Below are positions 1 to 6,135 of a stretch of DNA of 10,398 bases, in pieces (the stretch's first letter is position 1; each line of letters opens with the position of its first letter). The stretch spans positions 1 through 10,398 of the forward strand of contig JAJYWM010000234.1 of NCBI GenBank assembly GCA_021791455.1. Reading direction: 5' to 3'. The notes beneath the pieces were generated by a model that worked only from the letters and a program-made list of their open reading frames with translations, ran no database searches and was not told the DNA's origin. This DNA comes from a bacterium. GTDB lineage: Bacteria; Chloroflexota; Dormibacteria; UBA8260; Bog-877. The position numbers and the translations under genes are program-made.

Positions 1-410
1 CCGACTTCGGGCCGGACGCGCACCTGACCCTGCCGGGCCGTCCAGTCTCCGCCAAGACCGGGACCTCGGACAAGCAGAACGCCACGGGGGTCTACAGCAA
101 CAACATCGAGGACAACTGGACTTTTGGATGGACCCCCCAGCTGGTGACCGGCGTCTGGGTCGGCAATCCCGACGGCGCGACCCTGTCCAGCGTCACCTCA
201 GGGATCAGTGGGGCGGCACCACTTTGGCAGGACTACATGGAGCAGGCGCTGGCCGGGCAGCCGGTGATGTGGTACTCCAAGCCGGCCGACGTGGTCCAGG
301 TCGGCAGCGGGCCCTATCCCTACTACTACCTGCCCAACACCGTCAGCTACGCCAACCAGGACGTCAACTGCCCACCGGCCTACCAGACCAACTGGAACGG
401 CACCTGCTGA
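1..410 (+). CDS. Class A penicillin-binding protein, C-terminal part (5' end off window)
   Basis: This is the last 135 residues of a peptidoglycan synthase, read in the frame that starts at base 3 and ends at TGA 408-410. The transpeptidase KTGTS box, the third conserved penicillin-binding motif, is at 54-68. It is followed by a stretch reading NWTFGWTPQLVTGVWVGN, which is the usual layout after KTG(T/S) in bifunctional glycosyltransferase/transpeptidase PBPs (PBP1A/PonA type). The enzyme would act outside the cytoplasmic membrane, cross-linking peptide stems. After the domain comes a tail of about 45 residues rich in Tyr, Pro and Asn (a YPYYY run at about 316-330) with two cysteines, one of them the final residue. 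The catalytic SxxK and SxN motifs and the glycosyltransferase domain lie off the left edge. It is convergent with the - strand operon and functionally unrelated to it. Class A rather than class B is inferred from the post-KTG sequence. Confidence 0.88.
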   Translation, partial: DFGPDAHLTLPGRPVSAKTGTSDKQNATGVYSNNIEDNWTFGWTPQLVTGVWVGNPDGATLSSVTSGISGAAPLWQDYMEQALAGQPVMWYSKPADVVQVGSGPYPYYYLPNTVSYANQDVNCPPAYQTNWNGTC

Positions 411-538
411 GCGACCGGTAGCGTCGGGCAGCCCCCAATGACGGCGCCTGGGCCGAGCGGCCGCGGTCGGAGATGTCCTCGGCGCCAGGGCTGGTTTCCC
501 CGAGGAACCAGCCCTGGCGCCGGGGACTGGGCGGATGG
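411..538. other. Convergent intergenic spacer
   Basis: This 128-base gap separates the + strand PBP stop from the stop of the - strand AstE-like gene. It holds the hairpin annotated at 476-526 and no credible gene. No promoter-like element is needed here because both flanking genes end at this spacer. A NotI-like palindrome (GCGGCCGC, 457-464) is present but is expected by chance at this GC content. Confidence 0.7.
476..526. terminator. Strong hairpin, probable bidirectional terminator between convergent genes
   Basis: A perfect 16-bp inverted repeat, GGCGCCAGGGCTGGTT (481-496) against its complement (506-521), encloses a 9-base loop. In + strand RNA the stem extends by five more pairs (476-480 with 522-526), one of them a G-U wobble, giving about 21 bp. 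It sits between two genes that end toward each other, 66 bases after the PBP stop and only 13 bases before the stop codon of the operon's last gene. There is no T-run on either side, so a classical U-tract mechanism is not visible. It may work as a U-less high-GC terminator or as a 3'-end RNA stability stem. Confidence 0.75.
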
Positions 539-1510
539 TCAGCTGGCCAGCGGCACGCCTATCCCCAGCAGGGGATCGCCGGCCTTGACCGCCAGCGCTG
601 TCACCAAGAACACGACAACTCCCGATGCCGCGGCCTCCAGGCTGACCAGGCGCTCGCCGAAGATGTCGCGGAGTTCTCCGACCGGCTGTCCCTGCTCCAC
701 CCGCTCGCCGACGCTCACCGATGGGTGATAGGTAGCCGAGATGTCGGTCCTCATCCACACCATCTGGTCCATCGCCTCAGGAGCTGAGGCTGGAGGTCGG
801 ACGGGATCTATCATCCCCAAGGTCGAGAGCACGTTCTGCAGGCCACCCAGATGTCGCGCCACCGACGGCTCGTCGCAAATGCCCTGCTGCCCGATCTCGG
901 CGATGATCCCGGGCACGCCGCGGAGAGCGGCCGAGGCATAGGCCGCCCCCGGAACCGAGTCGGGCTCCACTCCCAGGCTGTGTTCGAACCCGTAGGCGAC
1001 CGACATCTGCTGCGAGACCCTAGCCACCTCAGGGTCGCCCGCCCTTGTCCACAGCGTGAATGGGCTCAGAGCCTCGATCAGGTCGCCGCAATGGGCGTCC
1101 ACGTACGCGTCCGATCCCGAGATGAGGTCCTCGAGCAGGAACGCCGCGACGCGCTCCGCCGGCGAACCCTGCCGGTCGCCCGGGAACGAGCGGTTCAGAT
1201 TCCGCCCGTCCCTGGGGTTGACGTAGATCGAGCGCTCGTAGAACCCCGGCGAGTTGACCAGAAGGACGGCGGCCAGGGTGCCACGGAGGCGGCTCGGGTC
1301 GAGCCAGCGGGTCAGCCTGGTGACCGCCTCGATGGGGACGTACTCGGCGGCGTGCATGCCACTGGTCACAGCCAGGGTCGGGCCGGGCTCGGCCCCGCGG
1401 ATCACGACTGCGGGGATCTCCCAGGCGGGCTCCACCCCGGGGACTCTGACGAAGCCGCGCCGGACCTCGCCTGGCTCCGGGCTAAGATCGGCGAAAGATA
1501 CTCTGGACAT
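539..1510 (-). CDS. Succinylglutamate desuccinylase/aspartoacylase (AstE/AspA, M14-like) family zinc hydrolase
   Basis: This 323-residue protein belongs to the AstE/AspA branch of the carboxypeptidase A-like fold, whose members cleave N-acyl or amide bonds with one zinc. Visible motifs are GMHAAEY (H53 and E56, the first two zinc ligands; families usually have HGxE, so an Ala replaces Gly), NPRDGRNLNRSFPG at 98-111 (substrate carboxylate binding and NR signature), DAHCGD with H140 as third ligand, and AEIG with E205 as probable catalytic base. The C-terminal third (about 235-323) looks like the beta-rich barrel domain of this family, with GERVEQGQPVG and GDPLLGIG turns. No signal peptide is seen, so it is probably cytoplasmic. 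The ATG at 1510 has a perfect AAGGAGG six bases upstream, which decides the start. It is the last gene of the operon, 48 bases after the DUF885 stop. The substrate is not determinable; COG3608 members include N-acyl amino acid deacylases and ectoine deacetylases. Confidence 0.85.
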   Translation of the reverse strand: MSRVSFADLSPEPGEVRRGFVRVPGVEPAWEIPAVVIRGAEPGPTLAVTSGMHAAEYVPIEAVTRLTRWLDPSRLRGTLAAVLLVNSPGFYERSIYVNPRDGRNLNRSFPGDRQGSPAERVAAFLLEDLISGSDAYVDAHCGDLIEALSPFTLWTRAGDPEVARVSQQMSVAYGFEHSLGVEPDSVPGAAYASAALRGVPGIIAEIGQQGICDEPSVARHLGGLQNVLSTLGMIDPVRPPASAPEAMDQMVWMRTDISATYHPSVSVGERVEQGQPVGELRDIFGERLVSLEAAASGVVVFLVTALAVKAGDPLLGIGVPLAS

Positions 1511-1516
1511 CCCGAT

Positions 1517-1523
1517 CCTCCTT
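1517..1523 (-). promoter_or_regulatory. Ribosome binding site of the AstE-like gene
   Basis: On the - strand this reads AAGGAGG, a full anti-SD match, with a 6-base spacer to the ATG at 1510-1508. It is the strongest ribosome site in the window, consistent with independent initiation of the last gene after a 48-base gap. Confidence 0.85.
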
Positions 1524-1529
1524 GGTGAT

Positions 1530-1548
1530 CCGGCCGACCCTCGGCCGG
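1530..1548. repeat. Small hairpin in the DUF885/AstE-like spacer
   Basis: CCGGCCGA (1530-1537) and TCGGCCGG (1541-1548) form a perfect 8-bp stem with a 3-base CCC loop (GGG in the - strand transcript). It lies just after the DUF885 stop (1559-1561) and seven bases upstream of the AAGGAGG of the next gene. It has no T-run. It could be a weak attenuator or an RNA-processing or stability stem that sets the level of the last gene. It could also be chance in such GC-rich sequence. Confidence 0.5.
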
Positions 1549-1558
1549 CCGCCTGCGT

Positions 1559-3262
1559 CTACTGTCTGGCTCCGCCCCTGGACCGCTGCCACGTTCGCAC
1601 CACCTCCCCCAGCACCGGCAGGGGCAGCGGTCCCTCGCTGAGCACGGCACCGTGGAATTGGGACAGGTCGAAGGCTGCTCCAAGCTCGTCCGCCGCCACC
1701 TTCCGCAGGCGCCGGATCTCCTCACGCCCGATCATGTAGGCGAGCGCTTGGCCGGGCCAGGCGATGTAGCGGTCGATCTCATTTCTGACATTCGCCATGG
1801 TGGTGGCGGTGTTCTCCCACATGAAGTCAACCGCCTCCTGACGCGACCAGCCGAGTCTGTGCATGCCGGTGTCGACAACCAGGCGGCAGGCCCTCAGGGC
1901 ATCGAAGGACAGCATCCCCAGTCGCTGCAGATCGGAGCTGTACAGCCCCATCTCGTCGGCCAGACGCTCGCAATATAGGCCCCAGCCCTCGACGTAGCTG
2001 CAGACCTCGGCGTCCAGGTGGCGGCGGTAGGCGGGGATGTGGGTGAGGGTCTGCGCCGAGGCGATCTGGAGATGGTGGCCCGGGGTGCTCTCGTGAAAGG
2101 CGAGGGCCTCGTACTCGTAGACGTAGCGGCTCTTCGGGTCGGCGGTCAGGACGCAGTGGGCGCCGGGACGGCTTCCACCCTCGGACGGACCTCGGTAGTA
2201 CGCGAGCGCCGAATTGCCAGCCTCAACAGGGTCGATCTCCTCCACCACGCAGGGGGCTATCTCGAAATGGGGGAAGAAGCGGTCTCGGGCCGCCTCGGCT
2301 CGGTCCAGAGCCGCCTGCACCACCTGGACTATCTCCGCCTCTTTGTTGAACCTGAGGGCGGGATCCGCTCGCAGCCGGTCTCGAAGCTCGGGAAAGGAGA
2401 TGGGGCCGAACACCCGCCCCCCTATCTCCCGCCACTCGTCCTGCAGTGAGCTGAGAGCGTCCAGGCCGATCTGGTGGATCCGCTCTGGTGTGAGCTCGGT
2501 CGTGGTGTGGCGGCGCACGGCGCGCTCGTAGGCGACCGGCCCTCCTTCCACATGGGCCAGCCCCACCTGAGAGTCAGGCCTGGCTCCCGGCAACAACTCC
2601 TGGCTAAGACAATCCATGAGTCGCCTCATCGCGGGCCGCACCTGGTCGGTGATGAGTTGGCGCGCCCGCTCCCGATCGTGGGATCTGGCCTCCCGCGCCC
2701 GCAGCAGTGGCTTCAGGAAGACGTCCGTCTCCACCTGGCGCCCGAGATGACCATCAAGTTGGGCGACAGCCTGGAGGACACCCGCTCTGGTGGATGGCCG
2801 GTTCTGCTCCAGAGAGTCCCGGTAGCGCTCTGCGACCCGGTCCAGGTAGTCACCGAGCTTGGAGAGGCGCTCCAGATAAGAACTCACTGCCAGCCGGCTG
2901 TCGAGGGGGGCAGTTGGGATCGCCTGGAACGCCATCGCCTGGGGTGAGACGTAGCCGGCGGCGGATGCGTCGAGCGCCCACAACCCATCCTCCAGGTTGG
3001 TGCGCAGGGACCAGGCCAGCTGGCGCATGACCTCCCTGTCCACGCGCTCGCCCGGGGTCAGCTCGTCGTCTCGCAACCGGCTCAACGCCTGCTCTACACG
3101 GGCCACCCTGGCCGCTCCCCTAGCTGCGGCTGCCGCGCTCGGGTCCGGCAGCTGCGAGTCGTATCCGCTCACGCCCAGCATGGTGGCGCTAAGGGGATCG
3201 ATGGAGTGCATGCAGTCGAAGAACTCCTGATCCAGCCTAGCCAGCTCCTCCCCGGAGTTCAC
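1559..3262 (-). CDS. DUF885 family protein (putative metal-dependent carboxypeptidase-like hydrolase)
   Basis: With a GTG start at 3262 the protein has 567 residues, a normal length for cytoplasmic or secreted DUF885 proteins. Family signatures are all present: HESTPGHHLQ at 390-399 (the HExxPGHH box, an unusual HExxH-like metal site), EGWGLYCERLADEMG at 425-439 (the second glutamate region), DTGMHRLGWS at 464-473, and WPGQALAYMIG at 502-512 near the C-terminus. The N-terminal region LDQEFFDCMHSIDPLSATMLG (10-30) corresponds to the usual start of the family, which supports beginning upstream of it. The open frame runs on to 3745, but that part lies inside the M20 gene in another frame and lacks family similarity. 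No clear Shine-Dalgarno precedes the GTG, and the codon lies inside a palindrome (3257-3270). No signal peptide or membrane segment is seen. Most family members are uncharacterised; peptide or ester hydrolysis is inferred. It sits 52 bases after the M20 stop, in the same operon. Confidence 0.85.
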   Translation of the reverse strand: MNSGEELARLDQEFFDCMHSIDPLSATMLGVSGYDSQLPDPSAAAAARGAARVARVEQALSRLRDDELTPGERVDREVMRQLAWSLRTNLEDGLWALDASAAGYVSPQAMAFQAIPTAPLDSRLAVSSYLERLSKLGDYLDRVAERYRDSLEQNRPSTRAGVLQAVAQLDGHLGRQVETDVFLKPLLRAREARSHDRERARQLITDQVRPAMRRLMDCLSQELLPGARPDSQVGLAHVEGGPVAYERAVRRHTTTELTPERIHQIGLDALSSLQDEWREIGGRVFGPISFPELRDRLRADPALRFNKEAEIVQVVQAALDRAEAARDRFFPHFEIAPCVVEEIDPVEAGNSALAYYRGPSEGGSRPGAHCVLTADPKSRYVYEYEALAFHESTPGHHLQIASAQTLTHIPAYRRHLDAEVCSYVEGWGLYCERLADEMGLYSSDLQRLGMLSFDALRACRLVVDTGMHRLGWSRQEAVDFMWENTATTMANVRNEIDRYIAWPGQALAYMIGREEIRRLRKVAADELGAAFDLSQFHGAVLSEGPLPLPVLGEVVRTWQRSRGGARQ

Positions 3263-3270
3263 TCGTGAAC
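3257..3270. repeat. Perfect palindrome overlapping the DUF885 start codon
   Basis: GTTCAC-TC-GTGAAC is a 6-bp inverted repeat with a 2-base centre. The GTG initiator (3262-3260 on the - strand) lies within one arm. Two bases are too few for a stable RNA loop, so if functional it would more likely be a protein-binding site or partially mask the start. The adjoining 3271-3290 is a CCCGG-repeat-rich stretch. Confidence 0.45.
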
Positions 3271-3314
3271 CCCGGCCCGGCCCGGCGGCGCCATCTGCGG
3301 TTGCGGCTGACGGC

Positions 3315-4673
3315 TCACGAGCGCCGCAACCTCGAGCCGAGCTCCAATAGCAGCACCTCCCAGGCACGCATCCCCTCGCGCAGCCGGGGAATGCGCAGGA
3401 ACTCGTTCGGCGCATGCAGGTTCTCATCGGCGGTGGAGAAGGAGAAGAAGAGCGTCTTGAGTCCCAGCACCCTCTCGAAGAGGGCGGTGGCGGGGACGCT
3501 GCCACCGATCTTCGCGAAGAGGACGGGCTGGTCGGGATAGACCGCTTCCAGGGCTGCCTTGGCAGCCAGCACTCCTGGGTTGTCGGCGGGCAGGGTGTAG
3601 GCGGGAACCGATCCGGGATCGGTAAGCACCTTGACCCTGACCCCTGGCTGAGCCAGCGCCGCGATGCGCTCGCTGACCCGCTCCGCAGTCCGCCCGGGGT
3701 CCTGCCCAGGCACCAGTCGACACGAGATGTGCGCTCGTGCCACATGGGGTATCACGGTGTACTTGCCTCCTCCCTCCAGCCCGTTCACCTCCAGCGTCGG
3801 TCTCTCCCACAGGCGCTCCAAGGTGCTGTAGCCGACCTCGCCGTACGTCTCCGGAAGTCCCAATTGCTGCGCGTACTCGTGATCGTCGAAGGGCACCGCG
3901 GCGATCTCCTGGCGGCGCTCCGGGGATAGCGCGGGTATACCGTCGTAGAAACCTGGGACGGCCACAGTGCCATCAGGCCGATGCAGGCCCGCCAGGATGG
4001 CCGCCAGCGCGACCGCCGGATTGGCGACCGTTCCCCCGTAGCGACCGGAATGCAAGTCCTGGGTGGCACCCGATACCTCGACTGTCAAGCTCACCAGCCC
4101 CTTCGACCCCAGTGAGATCGAGGGCTCCGTGGGGCGCCAGATGGCGCCGTCCGCGGAGATGACCAGGTCGGCCCCCAGCTCATCCGCGTGACGGCTCACG
4201 AAGTCGGGCAGGTTGGGGCTTCCGATCTCCTCCTCGCCTTCTATCAGCAACTTGACATTGAGGGGAAGGCGCCCCTGCTGGGTGATGAACGCCTGCAGCA
4301 CCTTCATCGCCATGAAGACCGGTCCCTTGTCGTCAGAGACCCCGCGCCCGCGCACGACCTCGCCGTCCCTGGTGAGAACGAAAGGCGGCGACTGCCATTC
4401 CGATAGACTTCCCGTCGGCTGGACGTCATAGTGCCCGTAGACCAGCACCGTGGGGGCGCCCTCGGCTCCGTTCCACTCTCCGATCGCGACGGGGTGGCCC
4501 GCGGTCTCTTCGACCCGGCCGCTGAGAAGAGCCATCTGGTCTGCGATCCACGTGGCCGTGGTCCTCATCGTCGCCGGATCCGCGTCGCGGCTTACGCTGG
4601 GCAGCGCGACATACTCCGCCAGCTCCCGCAGGTAGTCCTCGTCCGAGACGCTAAAAGAGAGCACTGCCGCCAT
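3315..4673 (-). CDS. M20 family metallopeptidase (ArgE/DapE/CPG2-like dipeptidase)
   Basis: This 452-residue, two-zinc peptidase is complete. The metal and catalytic residues are recognisable in order: GHYDVQP with H81 and D83 (the acid next to the metal site), GVSDDKGP with bridging D114, EGEEEIGS with catalytic E148 and ligand E149, SADG with D175, and NLHAPNEF with H420. The lid/dimerisation domain lies between about 190 and 310, with TQDLHSGRYGG (H208) supplying a residue to the partner active site as in carnosinase-like members. GGSVP at 390-394 is also typical. The family removes N-terminal residues from dipeptides or deacylates N-acyl amino acids; the sequence is closest in style to cytosolic dipeptidases. 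The ATG at 4673 lies 23 bases inside the 3' end of the SDR gene. No good ribosome site is seen there, so translation is probably coupled to the SDR gene; a GTG a few codons downstream is an alternative. It is followed after 52 bases by the DUF885 gene. Confidence 0.93.
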   Translation of the reverse strand: MAAVLSFSVSDEDYLRELAEYVALPSVSRDADPATMRTTATWIADQMALLSGRVEETAGHPVAIGEWNGAEGAPTVLVYGHYDVQPTGSLSEWQSPPFVLTRDGEVVRGRGVSDDKGPVFMAMKVLQAFITQQGRLPLNVKLLIEGEEEIGSPNLPDFVSRHADELGADLVISADGAIWRPTEPSISLGSKGLVSLTVEVSGATQDLHSGRYGGTVANPAVALAAILAGLHRPDGTVAVPGFYDGIPALSPERRQEIAAVPFDDHEYAQQLGLPETYGEVGYSTLERLWERPTLEVNGLEGGGKYTVIPHVARAHISCRLVPGQDPGRTAERVSERIAALAQPGVRVKVLTDPGSVPAYTLPADNPGVLAAKAALEAVYPDQPVLFAKIGGSVPATALFERVLGLKTLFFSFSTADENLHAPNEFLRIPRLREGMRAWEVLLLELGSRLRRS

Positions 4674-5340
4674 CTATGGAAAGGGTTTGGCCGGTGATCC
4701 AGGACGATTCTTCGGAGCAGAAGAAGCGCACCCCGTGGGCGATGTCCTCCGGCCGCCCCAGGTGACCCACGGCGATCCCGGCCAGGACCTTCTCCTGTCC
4801 CTCGGGCCCGTAGCCATCCCACTGCCTCTGAGTGGTGGGATTGGAGAGGATGAATCCGGGCGCGATGCAGTTGACGGTGATCCCGAAGCGACCCAGCTCA
4901 TGCGCCATCTGGCGGGTGAACCCAATCTGCGCCGCCTTGGCCGACGCGTACGCCTGAATCCCTGTGAGGCTCACGCTGCGGCCGGCACCGGAGGAGATGT
5001 TGACGATGCGCCCGAAGGACCGCTCCTTCATTCCCGGCACTGCGGCCCTGGTGCAGTGGAAGGTGCCGGTCAAGTTGGCATCCACCACCTCCCGCCAGGC
5101 TCGGTCGCTGACCTCCTCGATGGGGGCAAAGGTCTGCCCGCACACCCCGCCCGCATTGTTCACCAGGATGTCCACCCTGGGGAGCGAGGCGAAGTACTGT
5201 CCGACCGCCTTGGAATCCGTGATGTCGACCGTGTCCTTGTCCAGCTCGTGGACCAAGAGTCCGTCTTCCCTCAGCCCCCTGGCGATAGCCGCCCCGATCC
5301 CGTGGGCGGTCCCCGTCACGACCGCGACCCGCTCTGCCAC
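4651..5340 (-). CDS. Short-chain dehydrogenase/reductase (classical SDR)
   Basis: The protein is a compact NAD(P)-dependent oxidoreductase of 229 residues from GTG 5340, or 233 from ATG 5352. In 233-residue numbering: the cofactor motif TGTAHGIG is at 13-20, NNAG at 65-68, and DANLTG at 91-96 with its structural Asn. The catalytic tetrad is N93, S121, Y135 and K139 (YASAK), followed by IAPGFI at 163-168 and SIDGG near the end. The loop after beta-2 is short, running almost directly from ELD into VDITD as in EntA-like SDRs. D38 at the end of beta-2 suggests NAD rather than NADP. The GTG is preferred because GGAGG (5346-5350) lies five bases before it, whereas ATG 5352 has no ribosome site. It begins 80 bases after the RraA-like stop and overlaps the M20 start by 23 bases. 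The substrate is unknown; oxidation or reduction of a hydroxyl/keto group in the operon's pathway is inferred. Confidence 0.9.
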   Translation of the reverse strand: MAERVAVVTGTAHGIGAAIARGLREDGLLVHELDKDTVDITDSKAVGQYFASLPRVDILVNNAGGVCGQTFAPIEEVSDRAWREVVDANLTGTFHCTRAAVPGMKERSFGRIVNISSGAGRSVSLTGIQAYASAKAAQIGFTRQMAHELGRFGITVNCIAPGFILSNPTTQRQWDGYGPEGQEKVLAGIAVGHLGRPEDIAHGVRFFCSEESSWITGQTLSIDGGSALF

Positions 5341-5345
5341 CTTCT

Positions 5346-5350
5346 CCTCC
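5346..5350 (-). promoter_or_regulatory. Ribosome binding site favouring GTG 5340 for the SDR
   Basis: The - strand reads GGAGG with a 5-base spacer to GTG 5340-5338. The same bases overlap the ATG at 5352-5350, so the two candidate starts cannot both use it. This is the reason for the shorter SDR call. Confidence 0.6.
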
Positions 5351-5363
5351 ATTGTTAGTCCAC

Positions 5364-5385
5364 GCCGGGCATGCCATGACCCGGC
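5364..5385. repeat. Weak inverted repeat in the RraA-like/SDR spacer
   Basis: GCCGGG (5364-5369) and CCCGGC (5380-5385) form a 6-bp stem with a 10-base loop, inside the largest internal gap of the operon (5341-5420). There is no T-run. It is marginal and may be a chance event at this GC content. Confidence 0.3.
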
Positions 5386-5420
5386 TTCATCCGCCCGCCT
5401 GGTTTGCGGCTATCGCGCCG

Positions 5421-6125
5421 TCAACCTGATCTCGGTGCAAGGGGGCCGAGAAGCTGGGCCGCCACCCGGTCCACAAGCTCCTCCGGTATGAACACCACTC
5501 CCGACTCGTCCGCCACCACCAGATCCCCCGGATGCACCTGCACTCCGGCGCAGAGCACGGGCCCATCGATGCCAACAGCCTCGAGCCTGCCGACTCCGCT
5601 CTGAGGGCTGACCGACCGCGCCCAGGCCGAGATTCCCGCAGCCCGGACCTCGTCCAAGTCCCTCATGGCGCCGTCGACCACGGCTCCCACCAGGCCACGG
5701 GCAGCCAGCGCCATTGCCCCCTGCCCCCCCAGGACCGACGCATCCAGAACCCCGTGGGTGGAGATCACGAGCACGTCGCCGGGGTGGCCCACACCAGCCG
5801 CCGTGTGGTGCGCCAGATGGCCGATGGGGCCCGCCGCCGCAAGCTCGCGCTCCGGGAGATAGGACAAGGTGACAGCCTGGCCCACCATCGGCTTGGGCCC
5901 CACACGATGGGCGATCGAGGAGTCCCGCCCGACCGTGGCCCAGCCCCATTGGTTGAGCAGGTCGGCGACCTCGCTGGAGATCGATGGGATCTCCCGCAGA
6001 CCCGCTATGAGGGAGGGGCTCAGCCTGCCGCCTGAGCGCGCGGCGGGCGGAGACGGGATGTGGTGGCCAACTCCTGGCCGGTCCCCGGATGACTTCGACT
6101 CGGCTGGAGTAGCTCCCCTGCTCAC
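5421..6125 (-). CDS. RraA-like family protein (possible HMG/CHA-type aldolase, formerly annotated MenG methyltransferase)
   Basis: This 234-residue protein has the RraA fold. Diagnostic segments are VGQAVTLSY (81-89), GHPGDVLVIS (113-122), GAVVDGAMRDLDEV (147-160) and HPGDLVVADESGVVFIP (198-214). In 4-hydroxy-4-methyl-2-oxoglutarate aldolases a D-x(20)-R-D arrangement binds metal and pyruvate; R155 and D156 fit the R-D part. The usual acidic GE in the preceding helix reads LGGQG (132-136), so aldolase activity is uncertain and a non-catalytic RraA-like role is possible. The open frame continues to 6278, but the GTG at 6125 overlaps the M19 stop as GTGA and has GAAGGA four bases upstream, so it is chosen. 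The first roughly 35 residues are an unmatched, Pro/Gly/Ser-rich extension. The tight coupling to the M19 hydrolase suggests a shared pathway. The MenG methyltransferase label sometimes given to this family is historical and should not be used. Confidence 0.82.
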   Translation of the reverse strand: MSRGATPAESKSSGDRPGVGHHIPSPPAARSGGRLSPSLIAGLREIPSISSEVADLLNQWGWATVGRDSSIAHRVGPKPMVGQAVTLSYLPERELAAAGPIGHLAHHTAAGVGHPGDVLVISTHGVLDASVLGGQGAMALAARGLVGAVVDGAMRDLDEVRAAGISAWARSVSPQSGVGRLEAVGIDGPVLCAGVQVHPGDLVVADESGVVFIPEELVDRVAAQLLGPLAPRSG

Positions 6126-6135
6126 GCCATCCTTC
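6122..6135 (-). promoter_or_regulatory. GTGA coupling site and ribosome site, M19 to RraA-like
   Basis: GAAGGA (6130-6135) precedes the RraA-like GTG (6125-6123) by four bases, and the GTG overlaps the M19 TGA (6124-6122). This is a four-base stop/start overlap typical of translational coupling. It settles the start of the RraA-like gene. Confidence 0.75.

Noticed and set aside
457..464. GCGGCCGC palindrome as a regulatory site
   Set aside because: A self-complementary GC octamer is expected by chance at this composition, and it lies downstream of both flanking genes.
851..1528. Long + strand open frame antisense to the AstE-like gene (225 residues)
   Set aside because: Arg-rich and low in recognisable motifs; it mirrors the real gene on the other strand.
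3271..3290. CCCGG tandem-like repeats as a repeat element
   Set aside because: Only about three imperfect units in a GC-rich gap; too short to call a repeat family.
3263..3745. Upstream extension of the DUF885 frame to 3745 (728 residues)
   Set aside because: The extra part lies wholly in the M20 gene in another frame, is Arg/Ser/Cys-rich with no family similarity, and the DUF885 N-terminal signature starts just after 3262.
4687..5358. Long + strand open frame antisense to the SDR gene (223 residues)
   Set aside because: High GC leaves long antisense frames. It shows no recognisable motif, while the SDR on the other strand has all its catalytic residues.
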